Counted from the stretch's first letter, positions 33,156-42,911 are shown. The stretch: DNA of 46,757 nucleotides from Solirubrobacterales bacterium (GCA_003138355.1 PLFX01000005.1:1-46757); one strand, 5' to 3'. The notes: generated by a model from the letters alone, not told the origin. A program made the numbers and translations.

Positions 33156-33748
33156 GACTCGGGATCCTGGGGGGGACGTTCAACCCGCCGCACGTGGCGC
33201 ACCTGTTGTGCGCGAGCGAGGCGCGCTGGCAGCTCGGGCTCGAACGCGTCTGGTTGGTGCCGGCGCGCGTGCCTCCGCACAAACCGCTGACCGACGAGCC
33301 CGGCATCGAGCATCGCCTTGCGATGTGCCGCCTCGCGGCGGCGGCACATGAGGACTGGCTCGAAGTGTCCGAGCTCGAGGCGAGCTGCGACGGCCCGTCG
33401 TACACGGTCGATACCCTTGGTGCGATCCATGCGAGCCAACCAGGTGATGAGCTGACGTTCATCGTCGGAGGCGACATGGCCTGGTCGCTGCCGGCGTGGC
33501 GCGAGCCGGAGGCGATCCTGGGGTTGGCCGATGTTGCAGTGGCGGAGCGCGCGGGCGCGCGCCGCGAAGAGATCAGGGAGCGGCTTGCCGGCCTGCGCGG
33601 CGTCGAGCGAGTTCGCTACATCGAGGTGCCGCGCATGGACGTCTCTTCGGCCCTCCTGCGCCAGCGTGTGCGCTCGGGGCAACCGATCACCTTCCTGGTG
33701 GCGCAGGCCGTTAGCGACTACATCGAGGAGCGGAGGCTCTACAAGTGA
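33152..33748 (+). CDS. nadD: nicotinate-nucleotide adenylyltransferase, CTG start
   Basis: 198 residues if started at CTG 33152. The essential nucleotidyltransferase motif GGTFNPPHVAH (H14, H17) lies upstream of the first canonical start (GTG 33194). Between the motif and the in-frame stop TGA at 33134-33136 no ATG, GTG or TTG exists, so CTG, overlapping the proA stop as CTGA, is the best start. The second motif is MDVSSALLRQRVRSG. It adenylates nicotinate mononucleotide for NAD synthesis. The stop overlaps rsfS as GTGA. Confidence 0.92.
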   Translation: MRLGILGGTFNPPHVAHLLCASEARWQLGLERVWLVPARVPPHKPLTDEPGIEHRLAMCRLAAAAHEDWLEVSELEASCDGPSYTVDTLGAIHASQPGDELTFIVGGDMAWSLPAWREPEAILGLADVAVAERAGARREEIRERLAGLRGVERVRYIEVPRMDVSSALLRQRVRSGQPITFLVAQAVSDYIEERRLYK

Positions 33749-34116
33749 GGACCGACCAGCTAGCCGAAGTGATCTGCGAGCTCGCAGCCGACAAGAAGGC
33801 GCTCGACATCGTCGAGCTCGACCTGCGCGGCGTGATCGACTACACCGACTACTTCGTCATCTGCTCGGGCAACTCGGACCGGCAGGTGAAGGCGATCGCG
33901 GACGCGATCCTCGCCGGCCTGAAAGCCGACCACGACGTTCGGCCCAAGCGCGTCGAGGGCCTGACACAGGCCCGCTGGGTGCTGATGGACTACCTCGACG
34001 TTGTCGTCCACATCTTCGTGCGCGAGGTCCGCGAGTACTACGGTCTCGAGCGGCTGTGGGGCGAAGCGCCCGCGCGCCGGCCGCTGGCCGCTCAGCCGGC
34101 TGCTTCGATCGCGTAA
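33745..34116 (+). CDS. rsfS: ribosomal silencing factor RsfS
   Basis: 123 residues from GTG 33745 (GTGA overlap with nadD). Family core: KALDIVELDLRGVIDYTDYFVICSGNSDRQVKAIADAI and WVLMDYLDVVVHIFVREVREYYGLERLWGEAP. It binds L14 and blocks subunit joining in starvation. The last 25 nt overlap the end of the convergent gene on the other strand, so the two 3' ends are antisense to each other. Confidence 0.95.
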   Translation: MRTDQLAEVICELAADKKALDIVELDLRGVIDYTDYFVICSGNSDRQVKAIADAILAGLKADHDVRPKRVEGLTQARWVLMDYLDVVVHIFVREVREYYGLERLWGEAPARRPLAAQPAASIA

Positions 34117-34778
34117 CAGCCGACGCCACGCTCCTCGCGCCAGTGCCAGAGCATGAAGGCGAGCGCAGCGCCGTCGAGCCGGCCCCTCGCCAGCGTCTGG
34201 CCGGCGAGCCGCAGCGCGCCGCCGCGTTCGCGCTCACCCTCGATCTCGTCCTCCCAGAGCTCGAGCCCGGCTCGAAGCAAAAGGCCATCGCCATCGTAAG
34301 TGCTCGATAGGCGCGGGTCCGCGACTCGCGCGGCCTCGAGCGGCGCCCCGCGGGCGACGTGAACCTCGAGCGCCTCAGCTCCGTGCGGATCGCTCAGCAA
34401 GCGCCGCCCCGCCAACGCGCTCACCGCGAGCTTGCCGTCGATGCAAAGCCACAGCGAGCGACGCAGTGCAAGTCCGGCGAGCGCGTCAGTCTCCCGCGCG
34501 ACCAGGCCGTACCCCTCGAGCTTCGCGTTCGCCGCGCTGCGCCCGCGCCCGTGGCAGATCCACTCGCGCCGAGCGGCGCCATCGAAGCCGATCGGCGGGC
34601 CGAGCGGCTCGAGTGAGAGCTCGCCGATCCCTGGCCCACGCAGGCTGAAGGGTCCCTCGCCGGCGAGCTCCGCGCGCTCGACGGGTCCGTCCCCGAGCAG
34701 TACGGCGCGATCGTCGCGCCCGAAGCAGCAGTAGCCGGCGCCTTCATCGGCGAAGCTGAAGCTCCAGGTCTCGCTCAC
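34092..34778 (-). CDS. conserved-looking hypothetical protein
   Basis: 228 residues from GTG 34778. Beta-rich with repeated short Gly/Arg motifs (WSFSFADEGAGYCCFGRDD, RREWICHGRGRSAANAKLEGYGLVARETD, GRLDGAALAFMLWHWREERGVGCYAIEAAG). The ordering resembles a two-lobed beta-barrel, but no family is recognised. Seven nt before the GTG stands TAGCCT on the minus strand (plus 34786-34791), so a leaderless message is likely. It is divergent from the MIP18-type gene and overlaps the end of rsfS tail-to-tail. The frame runs upstream to 34862, but the leaderless GTG is preferred. Confidence 0.65.
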   Translation of the reverse strand: MSETWSFSFADEGAGYCCFGRDDRAVLLGDGPVERAELAGEGPFSLRGPGIGELSLEPLGPPIGFDGAARREWICHGRGRSAANAKLEGYGLVARETDALAGLALRRSLWLCIDGKLAVSALAGRRLLSDPHGAEALEVHVARGAPLEAARVADPRLSSTYDGDGLLLRAGLELWEDEIEGERERGGALRLAGQTLARGRLDGAALAFMLWHWREERGVGCYAIEAAG

Positions 34779-34785
34779 GCCGCGC

Positions 34786-34862
34786 AGGCTACGCCAGTCC
34801 CGCCGGCGCGGCTCGGCCGCCGAGCGCTCATTCGCGGTCCCTGCGCGGCGAGGCCCTAACAT
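34786..34862. promoter_or_regulatory. paired divergent leaderless promoters
   Basis: TAGCCT on the minus strand (plus 34786-34791) ends 7 nt before GTG 34778, and TAACAT (34857-34862) ends 6 nt before ATG 34869 on the plus strand. Neither gene has a Shine-Dalgarno sequence. -35 elements are not obvious. Confidence 0.55.
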
Positions 34863-34868
34863 GACTGC

Positions 34869-35165
34869 ATGCCCACGGTCGAAGAGGTCGAGGAAGCGCT
34901 CACCAACGTGATCGATCCCGAGCTGGGGCTCGATTTCGTCGAGCTCGGGCTGATCTACGACATCGAGATCGACGGTCCGCGCGTTGCCGTCACGTTCACG
35001 CTGACCGCGCCGGGCTGCCCGATCGGACCGCAGGTCAGCGAACAGATCGAGGAGTTCGTGTCCGAGCTAGAGGACGTCGAGGAGGTCTCCTCGACGATGG
35101 TCTTCACCCCGCCCTGGACGCCGGACCGCATGAGCGAGGACGCGAAGTTCGCGCTCGGGTACTAG
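34869..35165 (+). CDS. MIP18/DUF59 family Fe-S assembly factor (SufT-like)
   Basis: 98 residues. VEEALTNVIDPELGLDFVELGLIYDIEI is the family N-terminus, and LTAPGCPIGP carries the conserved cysteine. The C-terminal WTPDRMSEDAKFALGY is typical. These proteins help mature Fe-S clusters. IspH, a [4Fe-4S] enzyme, lies two genes downstream on the same strand, a suggestive but not decisive neighbour. Leaderless start with TAACAT 6 nt upstream. Confidence 0.9.
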   Translation: MPTVEEVEEALTNVIDPELGLDFVELGLIYDIEIDGPRVAVTFTLTAPGCPIGPQVSEQIEEFVSELEDVEEVSSTMVFTPPWTPDRMSEDAKFALGY

Positions 35166-35171
35166 CCCGAC

Positions 35172-35783
35172 GTGCCTGAGGACCTCACGGTCACGGGGCC
35201 GCAGCTGAGCCTGCGCTACCCGGTCGCGCAGGACGCGCCGCGCCTTTTCGAGCTCGCCGCGGATCCCGAGGTCACGAAGCCCTTCGCGTGGGGACCGTAC
35301 GAGAAGCAGGAGCAGGCTGCGGACTGGATCGCTTCGACCGCGCGCAGCCGCGGCGACGGCGACGCACTCGAGTTCGTGATTGCCGACGCGGCCGACCAGC
35401 CCGTGGGGGCGATCTCGCTGCTCGAGCTCTCGCGCCGTGATCGACGCGCCGTGATCGGCATTTGGCTCGGGCGGCCCTACTGGGGCGCGGGCATCGGCGA
35501 CGAGGCGCAGGCGCTGCTGGCCCACCTCGCGTTCGGCCCACTGCGTCTCGAGCGCCTCGGTGCCTGGGTCGACGTGAAAAACCAGCACTCTCAGCGCGCG
35601 TTCGAGCGGCTCGGCTTCACGAATGAGGGCGTGCTCCGCTCGTTTCAGCGTCATTACGGCCGGGCGCACGACCTGATCGCCTACTCGCTGCTGCGCGAAG
35701 AGTTCGAACACTCGACGCTGGCCGCCGTCGCGGTCCAGATCAGTGGCGATTCACCACCCGCTTGGGTCTGCGACCCGTGGTGA
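35172..35783 (+). CDS. GNAT acetyltransferase, RimJ/RimL type
   Basis: 203 residues from GTG 35172, six nt after the preceding stop. The GNAT core is clear: LRYPVAQDAPRLFELAADPEVTKPFAWGPY, GIWLGRPYWGAGIGDEAQALL (acetyl-CoA pyrophosphate loop) and RLGAWVDVKNQHSQRAFERLGFTNEGVLRSF. Relatives acetylate protein N-termini or small amines. The C-terminal 30 residues are an extra tail. Substrate unknown. Confidence 0.87.
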   Translation: MPEDLTVTGPQLSLRYPVAQDAPRLFELAADPEVTKPFAWGPYEKQEQAADWIASTARSRGDGDALEFVIADAADQPVGAISLLELSRRDRRAVIGIWLGRPYWGAGIGDEAQALLAHLAFGPLRLERLGAWVDVKNQHSQRAFERLGFTNEGVLRSFQRHYGRAHDLIAYSLLREEFEHSTLAAVAVQISGDSPPAWVCDPW

Positions 35784-35855
35784 TCCTCGCGCTGCCCAGG
35801 CTTGGGGCGCTCCGTGCCCGCCAGCGGTAGTTCCGGGCACGGCCCGAATCAGCCG

Positions 35856-35861
35856 TACAAT
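35856..35861 (+). promoter_or_regulatory. -10-like TACAAT of ispH
   Basis: TACAAT ends 6 nt before the GTG that best starts ispH. A transcription start at or next to that G would make the message leaderless. Confidence 0.6.
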
Positions 35862-35867
35862 CCAGGG

Positions 35868-36842
35868 GTGAGCGCCGCGACCAATGGGCTCCCCAAGCTG
35901 TCGATCGAGCGCATCCTGCTGGCCTCTCCGCGCGGGTACTGCGCCGGTGTCGACCGTGCGGTGCAGACGGTCGAGCTCGCGCTCGAGCGCTACGGCGCGC
36001 CCGTGTATGTGCGCAAGGAGATCGTCCACAACAAGCACGTGGTCGATCAGCTGCGCAAGCGCGGCGCGATCTTCGTCGAGCAGGAGACGGAGGTTCCGGA
36101 GGGTTCGGTCTGCGTGTTCTCCGCCCACGGCGTCGCGCCGACGGTGCGTGCCAATGCCGATGCGCGCCGGCTGCGGACGATCGACGCGACCTGCCCGCTC
36201 GTCACGAAGGTCCACGTCGAAGCGCGCCGGTTCGTGGCCGACGGCTACACCGTGATCCTGATCGGGCACGACGGTCACGAGGAGGTCGAAGGGACGATGG
36301 GAGAGGCGCCCGAGCACATCATGCTCGTGCAGTCCGAGCAGGACGTCGATGCTCTCGTCGTACCCGACCCCGAGAGGCTCGCGTACACGACGCAGACGAC
36401 GCTCGCCGTCGACGAGACGCGTTCGATCATCGAGCGGCTGCGTGAGCGCTTTCCGGCGATCGTCGGCCCGCGCATCGATGACATCTGTTACGCGACGACG
36501 AACCGCCAGGCGGCGGTGCGCAAGCTCGCCGAGCACTGCGATCTTGTGCTCGTCGTCGGCTCGCGCAACTCGTCCAACTCGCAGCGTCTCGTCGAGGTAG
36601 CGCGCGACTGCGGCGCGAGCTCCTATCTGATCGACTACGCCGACGAGGTATCGGAGGGCTGGCTCGACGGCGTGCGCACGCTCGGCATCACTTCTGGAGC
36701 CAGCGCGCCCGAGGAGCTCGTACAAGAGCTCCTCGCAGGCTTCGGCGAGCGCGGCGTGACCGACGTCGCGGAGCTCACGATTACCGAGGAGGACGTCCGG
36801 TTCATGCTGCCGAAGGCGATCCGCCAGCCGGCCGCGAGTTGA
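35868..36842 (+). CDS. ispH: 4-hydroxy-3-methylbut-2-enyl diphosphate reductase
   Basis: 324 residues from GTG 35868; the frame is open to 35802 but family N-termini fit here. Cluster cysteines are C25 (SPRGYCAGVDRAV), C109 (IDATCPLVTKVH) and C207 (DDICYATTNRQ), and VHNKHVV and SAHGVAP carry conserved histidines. It is the last enzyme of the MEP isoprenoid route and holds a [4Fe-4S] cluster. Its stop overlaps the next gene's TTG as TTGA. Confidence 0.96.
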   Translation: MSAATNGLPKLSIERILLASPRGYCAGVDRAVQTVELALERYGAPVYVRKEIVHNKHVVDQLRKRGAIFVEQETEVPEGSVCVFSAHGVAPTVRANADARRLRTIDATCPLVTKVHVEARRFVADGYTVILIGHDGHEEVEGTMGEAPEHIMLVQSEQDVDALVVPDPERLAYTTQTTLAVDETRSIIERLRERFPAIVGPRIDDICYATTNRQAAVRKLAEHCDLVLVVGSRNSSNSQRLVEVARDCGASSYLIDYADEVSEGWLDGVRTLGITSGASAPEELVQELLAGFGERGVTDVAELTITEEDVRFMLPKAIRQPAAS

Positions 36843-37945
36843 GCTCCACCCTCGTCGTAGCGGACCTGCACGTTGGCGATCGTGCGCGCGCCGACGTGTT
36901 GCGCCGTGAAGGCGTCGCCGGTCCGTTGCTCGACGCGGTGGATCGAATCGACCGGGTCGTGCTGCTCGGCGACTCGCTCGAGCTGCGCAACCGTCCCGCG
37001 AGCGAGGCCCTGGCGGCCGCCGAGCCTTTCTTCCGGGCGCTCGGCGAGGCGCTGGCGGGTAAGCCGGTCGTGATCCTCGCGGGCAACCACGATCACGCGC
37101 TCGTCGAGCGCTTCCTTGCCCGCAACGACGAGCCGCTTGGGCTCGAGCAGCGCTTCAGCCCGAAGAAGGCCTCTGATCTCGCGGTCAAGCTCGCCGAACA
37201 ATTCGGTCCCCACGCCGACGTGCAGTTCGCCTACCCCGGAGTCTGGCTGCGCGAGGACGTCTACGCGATGCACGGTCATTACCTCGACGTGCACATGACC
37301 GTTCCGACCCTCGAGCGGCTCTCGATCGCGGCGAGCGGGCGGCTCGCGCTCGACCACAGCCGGCCCTGGAACGCCGTCTTCTCGGTCGACGAATACGAGA
37401 CGCTGCTTGCGCCCGTCTACGCCTGGAGCTTCGCGGCAGCCCAGAGCGGGCGGCCCGGGCAGGGACCCGCCGGCGCGGCGGCGGGCCGGATGTGGGACAC
37501 GCTGCGCTCGAAGCGCTCGGGCGGCCTGCGCGCGCAGGCGCTCGCAGCCGGGTTTCCGCTCGCGGTCGCGGCGCTGAACGCGGCAGGGCTCGGGCCGCTG
37601 CGCAGCGAGCTGACGCGCGCCGAGCTGCGCCAGGCCGGACTGCGCGCGATGAGCGAGGTAGTTGAGCGCCTGCGGATTCGTGCGCGCCACGTGCTGTTCG
37701 GGCACACGCACCGGACCGGCATGCTCGAGGGCGACCGCGAGCCGGAATGGCTCACCCCCAACGGCGTCCAGCTCCACAACTGCGGTTCCTGGGTGTACAG
37801 CAACACGTTCCTCGCCGATGGCGATCCGGCGAGCGCGTACTGGCCGGGTGGCGCAATCCTGATCGAGGACGGCACGCCGCCACAGCTCCTGCGCCTGCTC
37901 GCGACGCACGTGGCGGCCGAGCTCAGCGCCTCGCCAACGGCCTGA
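36839..37945 (+). CDS. calcineurin-like metallophosphoesterase
   Basis: 368 residues from TTG 36839, overlapping the ispH stop as TTGA. All metal motifs are visible: D-x-H (VADLHVGD, D9 and H11), GDSLE, GNHDHA and GHTHRTG. A large middle part (about 150-270) is helical and rich in Arg/Ala, an insert within or cap over the catalytic core. The substrate is unknown; such enzymes cleave phosphodiesters or nucleotide sugars. Translational coupling with ispH may hint at isoprenoid or envelope lipid phosphates, but this is speculation. Confidence 0.85.
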   Translation: MSSTLVVADLHVGDRARADVLRREGVAGPLLDAVDRIDRVVLLGDSLELRNRPASEALAAAEPFFRALGEALAGKPVVILAGNHDHALVERFLARNDEPLGLEQRFSPKKASDLAVKLAEQFGPHADVQFAYPGVWLREDVYAMHGHYLDVHMTVPTLERLSIAASGRLALDHSRPWNAVFSVDEYETLLAPVYAWSFAAAQSGRPGQGPAGAAAGRMWDTLRSKRSGGLRAQALAAGFPLAVAALNAAGLGPLRSELTRAELRQAGLRAMSEVVERLRIRARHVLFGHTHRTGMLEGDREPEWLTPNGVQLHNCGSWVYSNTFLADGDPASAYWPGGAILIEDGTPPQLLRLLATHVAAELSASPTA

Positions 37946-38098
37946 CGCGACGGCAAGCTCCGCGTGAGCCGGCGCGGGCGATACCGCCGAAGCGCCATTA
38001 GACGAATGCCGACGCGCGCACGCTATTGCACGTGGCTGCGCCTGGCAACAACATCGCGGGCGCGACGCACAACGGGATGACCGCGGCGCAAACTGCCG

Positions 38099-38341
38099 CT
38101 ATTGCTCGAAGTTCTCGACCGTGTTCGTATCGCGCAGGCCGGCGAAGTTCGGGTCGAGATCGAATTCCTCGCGCGCGCGGCGCTGGCGCAGAAGGTCCCA
38201 ATAGCGGTCGAGCTCGACACGTACCGCATCGAGCCGGTCGCGCTCCTCGACGCTCAGTCCTTTGCTGCCTGCGTGGTCGAGCAGGCGGTGTTCCTCGGCG
38301 ACAAGTTTCTCGATGCGGTCTGCGACTTGGCTGTCATCCAT
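38099..38341 (-). CDS. DUF2630 family protein
   Basis: 80 residues. MDDSQVADRIEKLVAEEHRLLDHA, then LDAVRVELDRYWDLLRQRRAREEFDLDP matches the DUF2630 pattern of two helices ending in W-D-L-L-R-Q-R-R-A. It is widespread in actinobacteria, function unknown. TATGCT on the minus strand (plus 38348-38353) ends 6 nt before the ATG. It is divergent from the L,D-transpeptidase gene, 57 nt away. Confidence 0.9.
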   Translation of the reverse strand: MDDSQVADRIEKLVAEEHRLLDHAGSKGLSVEERDRLDAVRVELDRYWDLLRQRRAREEFDLDPNFAGLRDTNTVENFEQ

Positions 38342-38398
38342 CCGCTCAGCATACGACGCGCGCGTTTGCCGATCACCCTGCGCCGGTATCTTTTGTCG
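38342..38398. promoter_or_regulatory. 57-nt divergent leaderless promoter region
   Basis: Minus-strand TATGCT (plus 38348-38353) serves DUF2630, and plus-strand TATCTT (38387-38392) lies 6 nt before ATG 38399. The two -10-like elements are about 33 bp apart, so the two promoters overlap and could interfere. Confidence 0.55.
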
Positions 38399-39130
38399 AT
38401 GCGGGTACTCGGGGCGGTCGGTGCGGCACTAGTTGTCGGCTTGCTCGCCGTGGCGCCGAGCGCCGCCACCGGCGCGAGTGGGCCGACTGGAACAACGGGA
38501 GCGACCGGCGCAACCTCTGCGACGGGCGCGACCGGACCTACGGCGCCGCTGCCACCGCCGATCCCGAACGTGACCCTGCGGCCGGAGGAGCGCGGCGCGG
38601 CAGTGCGCATCCTCCAGAGCGAGCTCCGCGCACGCCACTACGTTGTCGGCCGCTTCGGCATCTTCGATGCGCGCACGCGGCGCGCGGTCCTCGCCTTCCG
38701 CAAGGTCGTGGGCATGAAGCGATCGGAGGTCGCAAATCACGCGGTGTTCCGCAAGCTCGCGCAAGGCGCGGGTGCCTTCAAGGTGCGCTACCCATACCAG
38801 CCGCCGCACGTCGAGGGCGATCTCACCCACCAGGTGCTCGCGCTGATCGGCCGCCACGGCCATGTCGAGCGCATCTACCCGATGAGTTCAGGGCGCCCAG
38901 GCCTCCAGACCCAGCCCGGCATCTTCCGCGTCTACATGCAGGAGCTCGGCATCACCTCCGACGGCATGGTCGACTCGAGCTTCTTCAACGGCGGCGACGC
39001 GATCCACGGCTACCACTTCGTCCCGCCCTACCCGTGGAGTCACGGCTGCCTGCGCGTGCCGATCCCGGACGCGCTCTCGATCCACAACTGGCTGCACATC
39101 GGCACGATCGTCGACGTCTACTACCGCTAG
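38399..39130 (+). CDS. secreted L,D-transpeptidase with peptidoglycan-binding domain
   Basis: 243 residues. Signal peptide (1-about 26: ALVVGLLAVAPSAATGAS), a Gly/Thr/Ala-rich linker made of GAT/GPT triplets (27-48), a Pro stretch, a peptidoglycan-binding type 1 domain (about 57-122) and a YkuD catalytic domain with C217 in SHGCLRVP and H203 upstream. It makes 3-3 cross-links in peptidoglycan or attaches proteins. TATCTT ends 6 nt before the ATG. Confidence 0.9.
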   Translation: MRVLGAVGAALVVGLLAVAPSAATGASGPTGTTGATGATSATGATGPTAPLPPPIPNVTLRPEERGAAVRILQSELRARHYVVGRFGIFDARTRRAVLAFRKVVGMKRSEVANHAVFRKLAQGAGAFKVRYPYQPPHVEGDLTHQVLALIGRHGHVERIYPMSSGRPGLQTQPGIFRVYMQELGITSDGMVDSSFFNGGDAIHGYHFVPPYPWSHGCLRVPIPDALSIHNWLHIGTIVDVYYR

Positions 39131-39169
39131 GACCTGTCGCGCATAATCGACCACCCGGTCGCGGTCCAT

Positions 39170-40277
39170 GTGTCCGAAATAGGTGGGTCACCGAGCGCTG
39201 GGAGGTCTGATATCGCCCGCTTGAGCGACCGCGCGCTCGGCCGCGCCCTGCTGGCGCGCCAGCTGCTCCTCGAGCGATCGCAGCTGCCGGTCACCGCTGC
39301 GCTCGAGCACCTCGTGGGCATGCAAGCACAGGAGCCGCGAGCTCCATACGTCGGCCTGTGGTCGCGCCTCGAAGGCTTCGATCCGCGCGAGCTCTCAGAG
39401 CTTGTTGCCGACCGCCGCGCGGTCCGTGGCGTGCTGATGCGTTGCACCGTCCATCTCGTCAGCGAGCGCGACTGGACGCTGCTGCGGCCACTCATGCGAG
39501 CGGTGCTCGAGCGCAGCCTCCGCTCGAGCCCTTTCGGCAGGGCGCTGCGCAACCTGGACTTCGATGCGCTCGCCAGATCCGCGCGCGGGCACCTGTCGCA
39601 CACTGCGCTCGCCCGCCGGCAGATCGGCGACCTCCTCGCGGCTGACTGGCCGGGGGTTGATCCGGCGTCGCTCGCGCAGGCGGCCACCGTTCTCTGTCCG
39701 GCCATTCAGGTGCCCCCGCGCGGCCTCTGGCGGCTCGGCGGTCAGGCGCGCTGGATGGCGAGCGAGTCCTGGCTGGCACGCGGCCTCGATCACCGCCCCG
39801 ACCTCGAGGCGGTGATCATCCGCTACCTCGCCGCATTCGGTCCCGCGAGCGTCACGGACATCCAGGCTTGGTGCGGCTTGACGAAGCTCGCCGCCTCGAT
39901 CGCAGGCCTGCGCGACCGGCTTTCGGTCTACACGGATGATCGCGGCCGCGAGCTCTTCGACCTGCCCGGCGCGCCACTGCCCGACCCCGACACCCCGGCA
40001 CCCCCCCCGCATCCTCGCGCCCTTCGACAACGTGTTGCTTGCGCACGCCGACCGCTCACGCATCATCAGTCCAGCTCATCGTGCGTTGGTCTCGCGCGAT
40101 CGCCTGATGCGCACGTTCCTGATCGATGGCGCTGTCGCAGGCACGTGGAGCCTCACCGACGGCCAGCTCGAGCTTGCGCCGTTCGCTCGCCTGCGCGCGC
40201 CCGACCGCGGCGCGCTGCTCTCCGAGGCCGAGCGGCAAGCCACGTTTGCCGGCTACCGCTCGGTCAAGCTGATCTGA
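39170..40277 (+). pseudogene. winged-helix DNA-binding domain protein (HTH_42/AlkZ-like), frameshifted in a C8 tract
   Basis: Residues from GTG 39170 match the HTH_42 family: LSDRALGRALLARQLLLERS, EHLVGMQAQEPRAPYVGLWSRLEGF, RCTVHLVSERDWTLLRP, SLAQAATVLCPAIQVPPRGLW. The frame breaks at eight cytosines (40001-40008). The missing C-terminus (RILAPFDNVLLAHADRSRIISP...GYRSVKLI) continues to 40277 in another frame; removing one C would join the two as APPRILAPFDN. Relatives include DNA glycosylases of interstrand cross-links. This could be a true inactivation, slippage-based variation, or a sequence error. Confidence 0.8.
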
Positions 40278-40297
40278 TTCCGGGCAGCGGGTTGCCG

Positions 40298-41071
40298 TCA
40301 GCCTGCGGCGCGTTCGGCTGAGCGCAGGCCGCGGCGCGCAAAGGCCGCCCAGAGCACGATCGATCCGCCGAGCAGTCCGAACGCGAGTGCGATGTCGGTG
40401 GGCGTGCCGGCGAGCAGGCCGCGCGCAGCCTCGAGCGCGAAGGTCGCGGGGTTGAGTCGCGCGACCGAGTGCACCCAGCCGGTCAGTAGGTGCAGTGGCA
40501 CGTAGACGGGAGCGAGGAAGAGCACGACGAAGACCGGCATCTGGATCACGGCACCGGCCTGCTCGGTCCGCAGGAACATCGCGAGCCCGACGGCCCAGAG
40601 CGCGGCGACGAGGTTGAATAGGACGCCGAGCGCGAGCAGCGCGAACAGGTCCCCAGGTCCGGCCGGAACGTTCATCCCGCTCGCCAGCGCGACGACCGTG
40701 ACGACGCTGCCCGTGATGCCCCAGCGCAGCAGCGCGCCGATCACATACCCGACGATGATCCCGCCGCGCGCGGGTGCGCTCAGCAGCAAGCGTCGCGCGA
40801 AACCCGAGTCGAAGTCACGCGCGACCGCGAACCCCGTGAAGACGCCGCCGAATGCCGCGGACTGCAGGAAGACGAACGTGAACTGGAAGGCCGTGTAGCC
40901 GGGTTTGTAGTCGAAGTTCGGGACCTGCGCGATCTTCGACAGGCCGCCCGCGAACGCCGCGAAGAAGAACAGCGGGAAGACGATCGAGGGGATGATGATC
41001 GACGGGCTGACGATCGTGTTGTGGATCGAGCGCCAGGCGACCCCCCGCACCACGAACGCGAAGCGCCTCAT
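40298..41071 (-). CDS. ABC-2 type transporter permease, second
   Basis: 257 residues from ATG 41071, overlapping the preceding permease stop as ATGA. Six hydrophobic helices; MRRFAFVVRGVAWRSIHNTIVSPSIIIPSIVFPLFFFAAFAGG and the C-terminal LNPATFALEAARGLLAG are typical ABC-2 features (the NP-x-x-xxxE-x-R-x-L motif). With the other permease and the ATPase it forms a DrrABC-like exporter for drugs or lipids. It is convergent with the frameshifted winged-helix gene. Confidence 0.9.
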   Translation of the reverse strand: MRRFAFVVRGVAWRSIHNTIVSPSIIIPSIVFPLFFFAAFAGGLSKIAQVPNFDYKPGYTAFQFTFVFLQSAAFGGVFTGFAVARDFDSGFARRLLLSAPARGGIIVGYVIGALLRWGITGSVVTVVALASGMNVPAGPGDLFALLALGVLFNLVAALWAVGLAMFLRTEQAGAVIQMPVFVVLFLAPVYVPLHLLTGWVHSVARLNPATFALEAARGLLAGTPTDIALAFGLLGGSIVLWAAFARRGLRSAERAAG

Positions 41072-41845
41072 GTCCGCGCCATCCGGCTGCGCATCGCGAG
41101 GCTCGAGGCACCAAGGCTGATTATGGCGAGGGCAGCTGCAAAGCCAAAGCCGAGCGCGAGCGCCTGTCCGTCCCAGCCCGTGATGATCAGGCTGCGCACG
41201 CCTTCGATCAGGTAGCTCACGGGGTTGTAGGTCGCGACATCGTGAAACCACGGCGTCTTGATCAGGTTGCGCGGCAGGGCCATTGAGCTGAGAAAGAGCG
41301 ACACGAAGAACAGCGGGAACACGGCCTGGACCGCTTCTCCGTTGCCGAAGCGCAGTGCGACGAGCGTGCCGAGGCCGGCGAAGCCGAAAGCGATCAGCGT
41401 TGACAGCGCGAGTAGGACAAGCGCGCCGCCGGCGCCGCTTGCGATCCCGACTCCCGACGCGACGCCGACGACGAGGTAGACGACCGCCTGCACGCACGCC
41501 ACGACGAAGGCGCCGCCGAGCTGTCCGAGGAGCAGTGCGCCGCCCCGCAGCGGCGTCAGCGCGAGACGGTTGAAGAACCCTGTCTCGATGTCGCGCGCAA
41601 GGTCTACGCCGGCGGTCACGGCGACGAACAACGCGCCCTGCATGAACGGCACGGCGAGCGCGAACGCGCGATAGCTGACGGGCGGAAAGCCGGGGATCCG
41701 CGTTGCTGCGCTGAGCGCGCTGCCGTTGATCGCAAAGAGGATCAGCGGGAAGAGCAGCGGGAAGACCAGCAACCCGCGCTGGCGGAAGGTCCGGACGATC
41801 GAGCGCCGCGCGATCGCCCCGATCTGCTCGAGCACGCTCGCGTGC

Positions 41846-41856
<11 letters not shown>
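41068..41856 (-). CDS. ABC-2 type transporter permease, first
   Basis: 262 residues from GTG 41856, overlapping the ATPase gene end by 11 nt. Six hydrophobic segments; ARDIETGFFNRLALTPLRGGALLLGQL and YNPVSYLIEGVRSLI are ABC-2 signatures matching its partner. The two permeases are distant paralogues and would pair as a heterodimeric pore. The longer frame to 41913 lies inside the ATPase gene and is not needed. Confidence 0.88.
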
Positions 41857-42853
<997 letters not shown>

Positions 42854-42860
42854 GGTTCGT

Positions 42861-42911
42861 AGCGTACAACAATCTTTGGCAGTGTCAACTGTCTAGTACA
42901 TCATGTAACGT
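42861..42911. promoter_or_regulatory. divergent promoter and MarR-type palindrome
   Basis: Toward the ABC operon: -10 TACGCT (plus 42861-42866 as agcgta), 16-nt spacer, -35 TTGACA (plus 42883-42888 as tgtcaa). Toward MarR: TAACGT (42906-42911) 9 nt before ATG 42921. TACATcATGTA is a perfect palindrome at 42897-42907 and overlaps the MarR-side -10, as expected for a MarR operator. Confidence 0.65.

Noticed and set aside
33194-33748. nadD starting at GTG 33194
   Set aside because: This would delete the GGTFNPPH nucleotide-binding motif, which is intact immediately upstream in frame.
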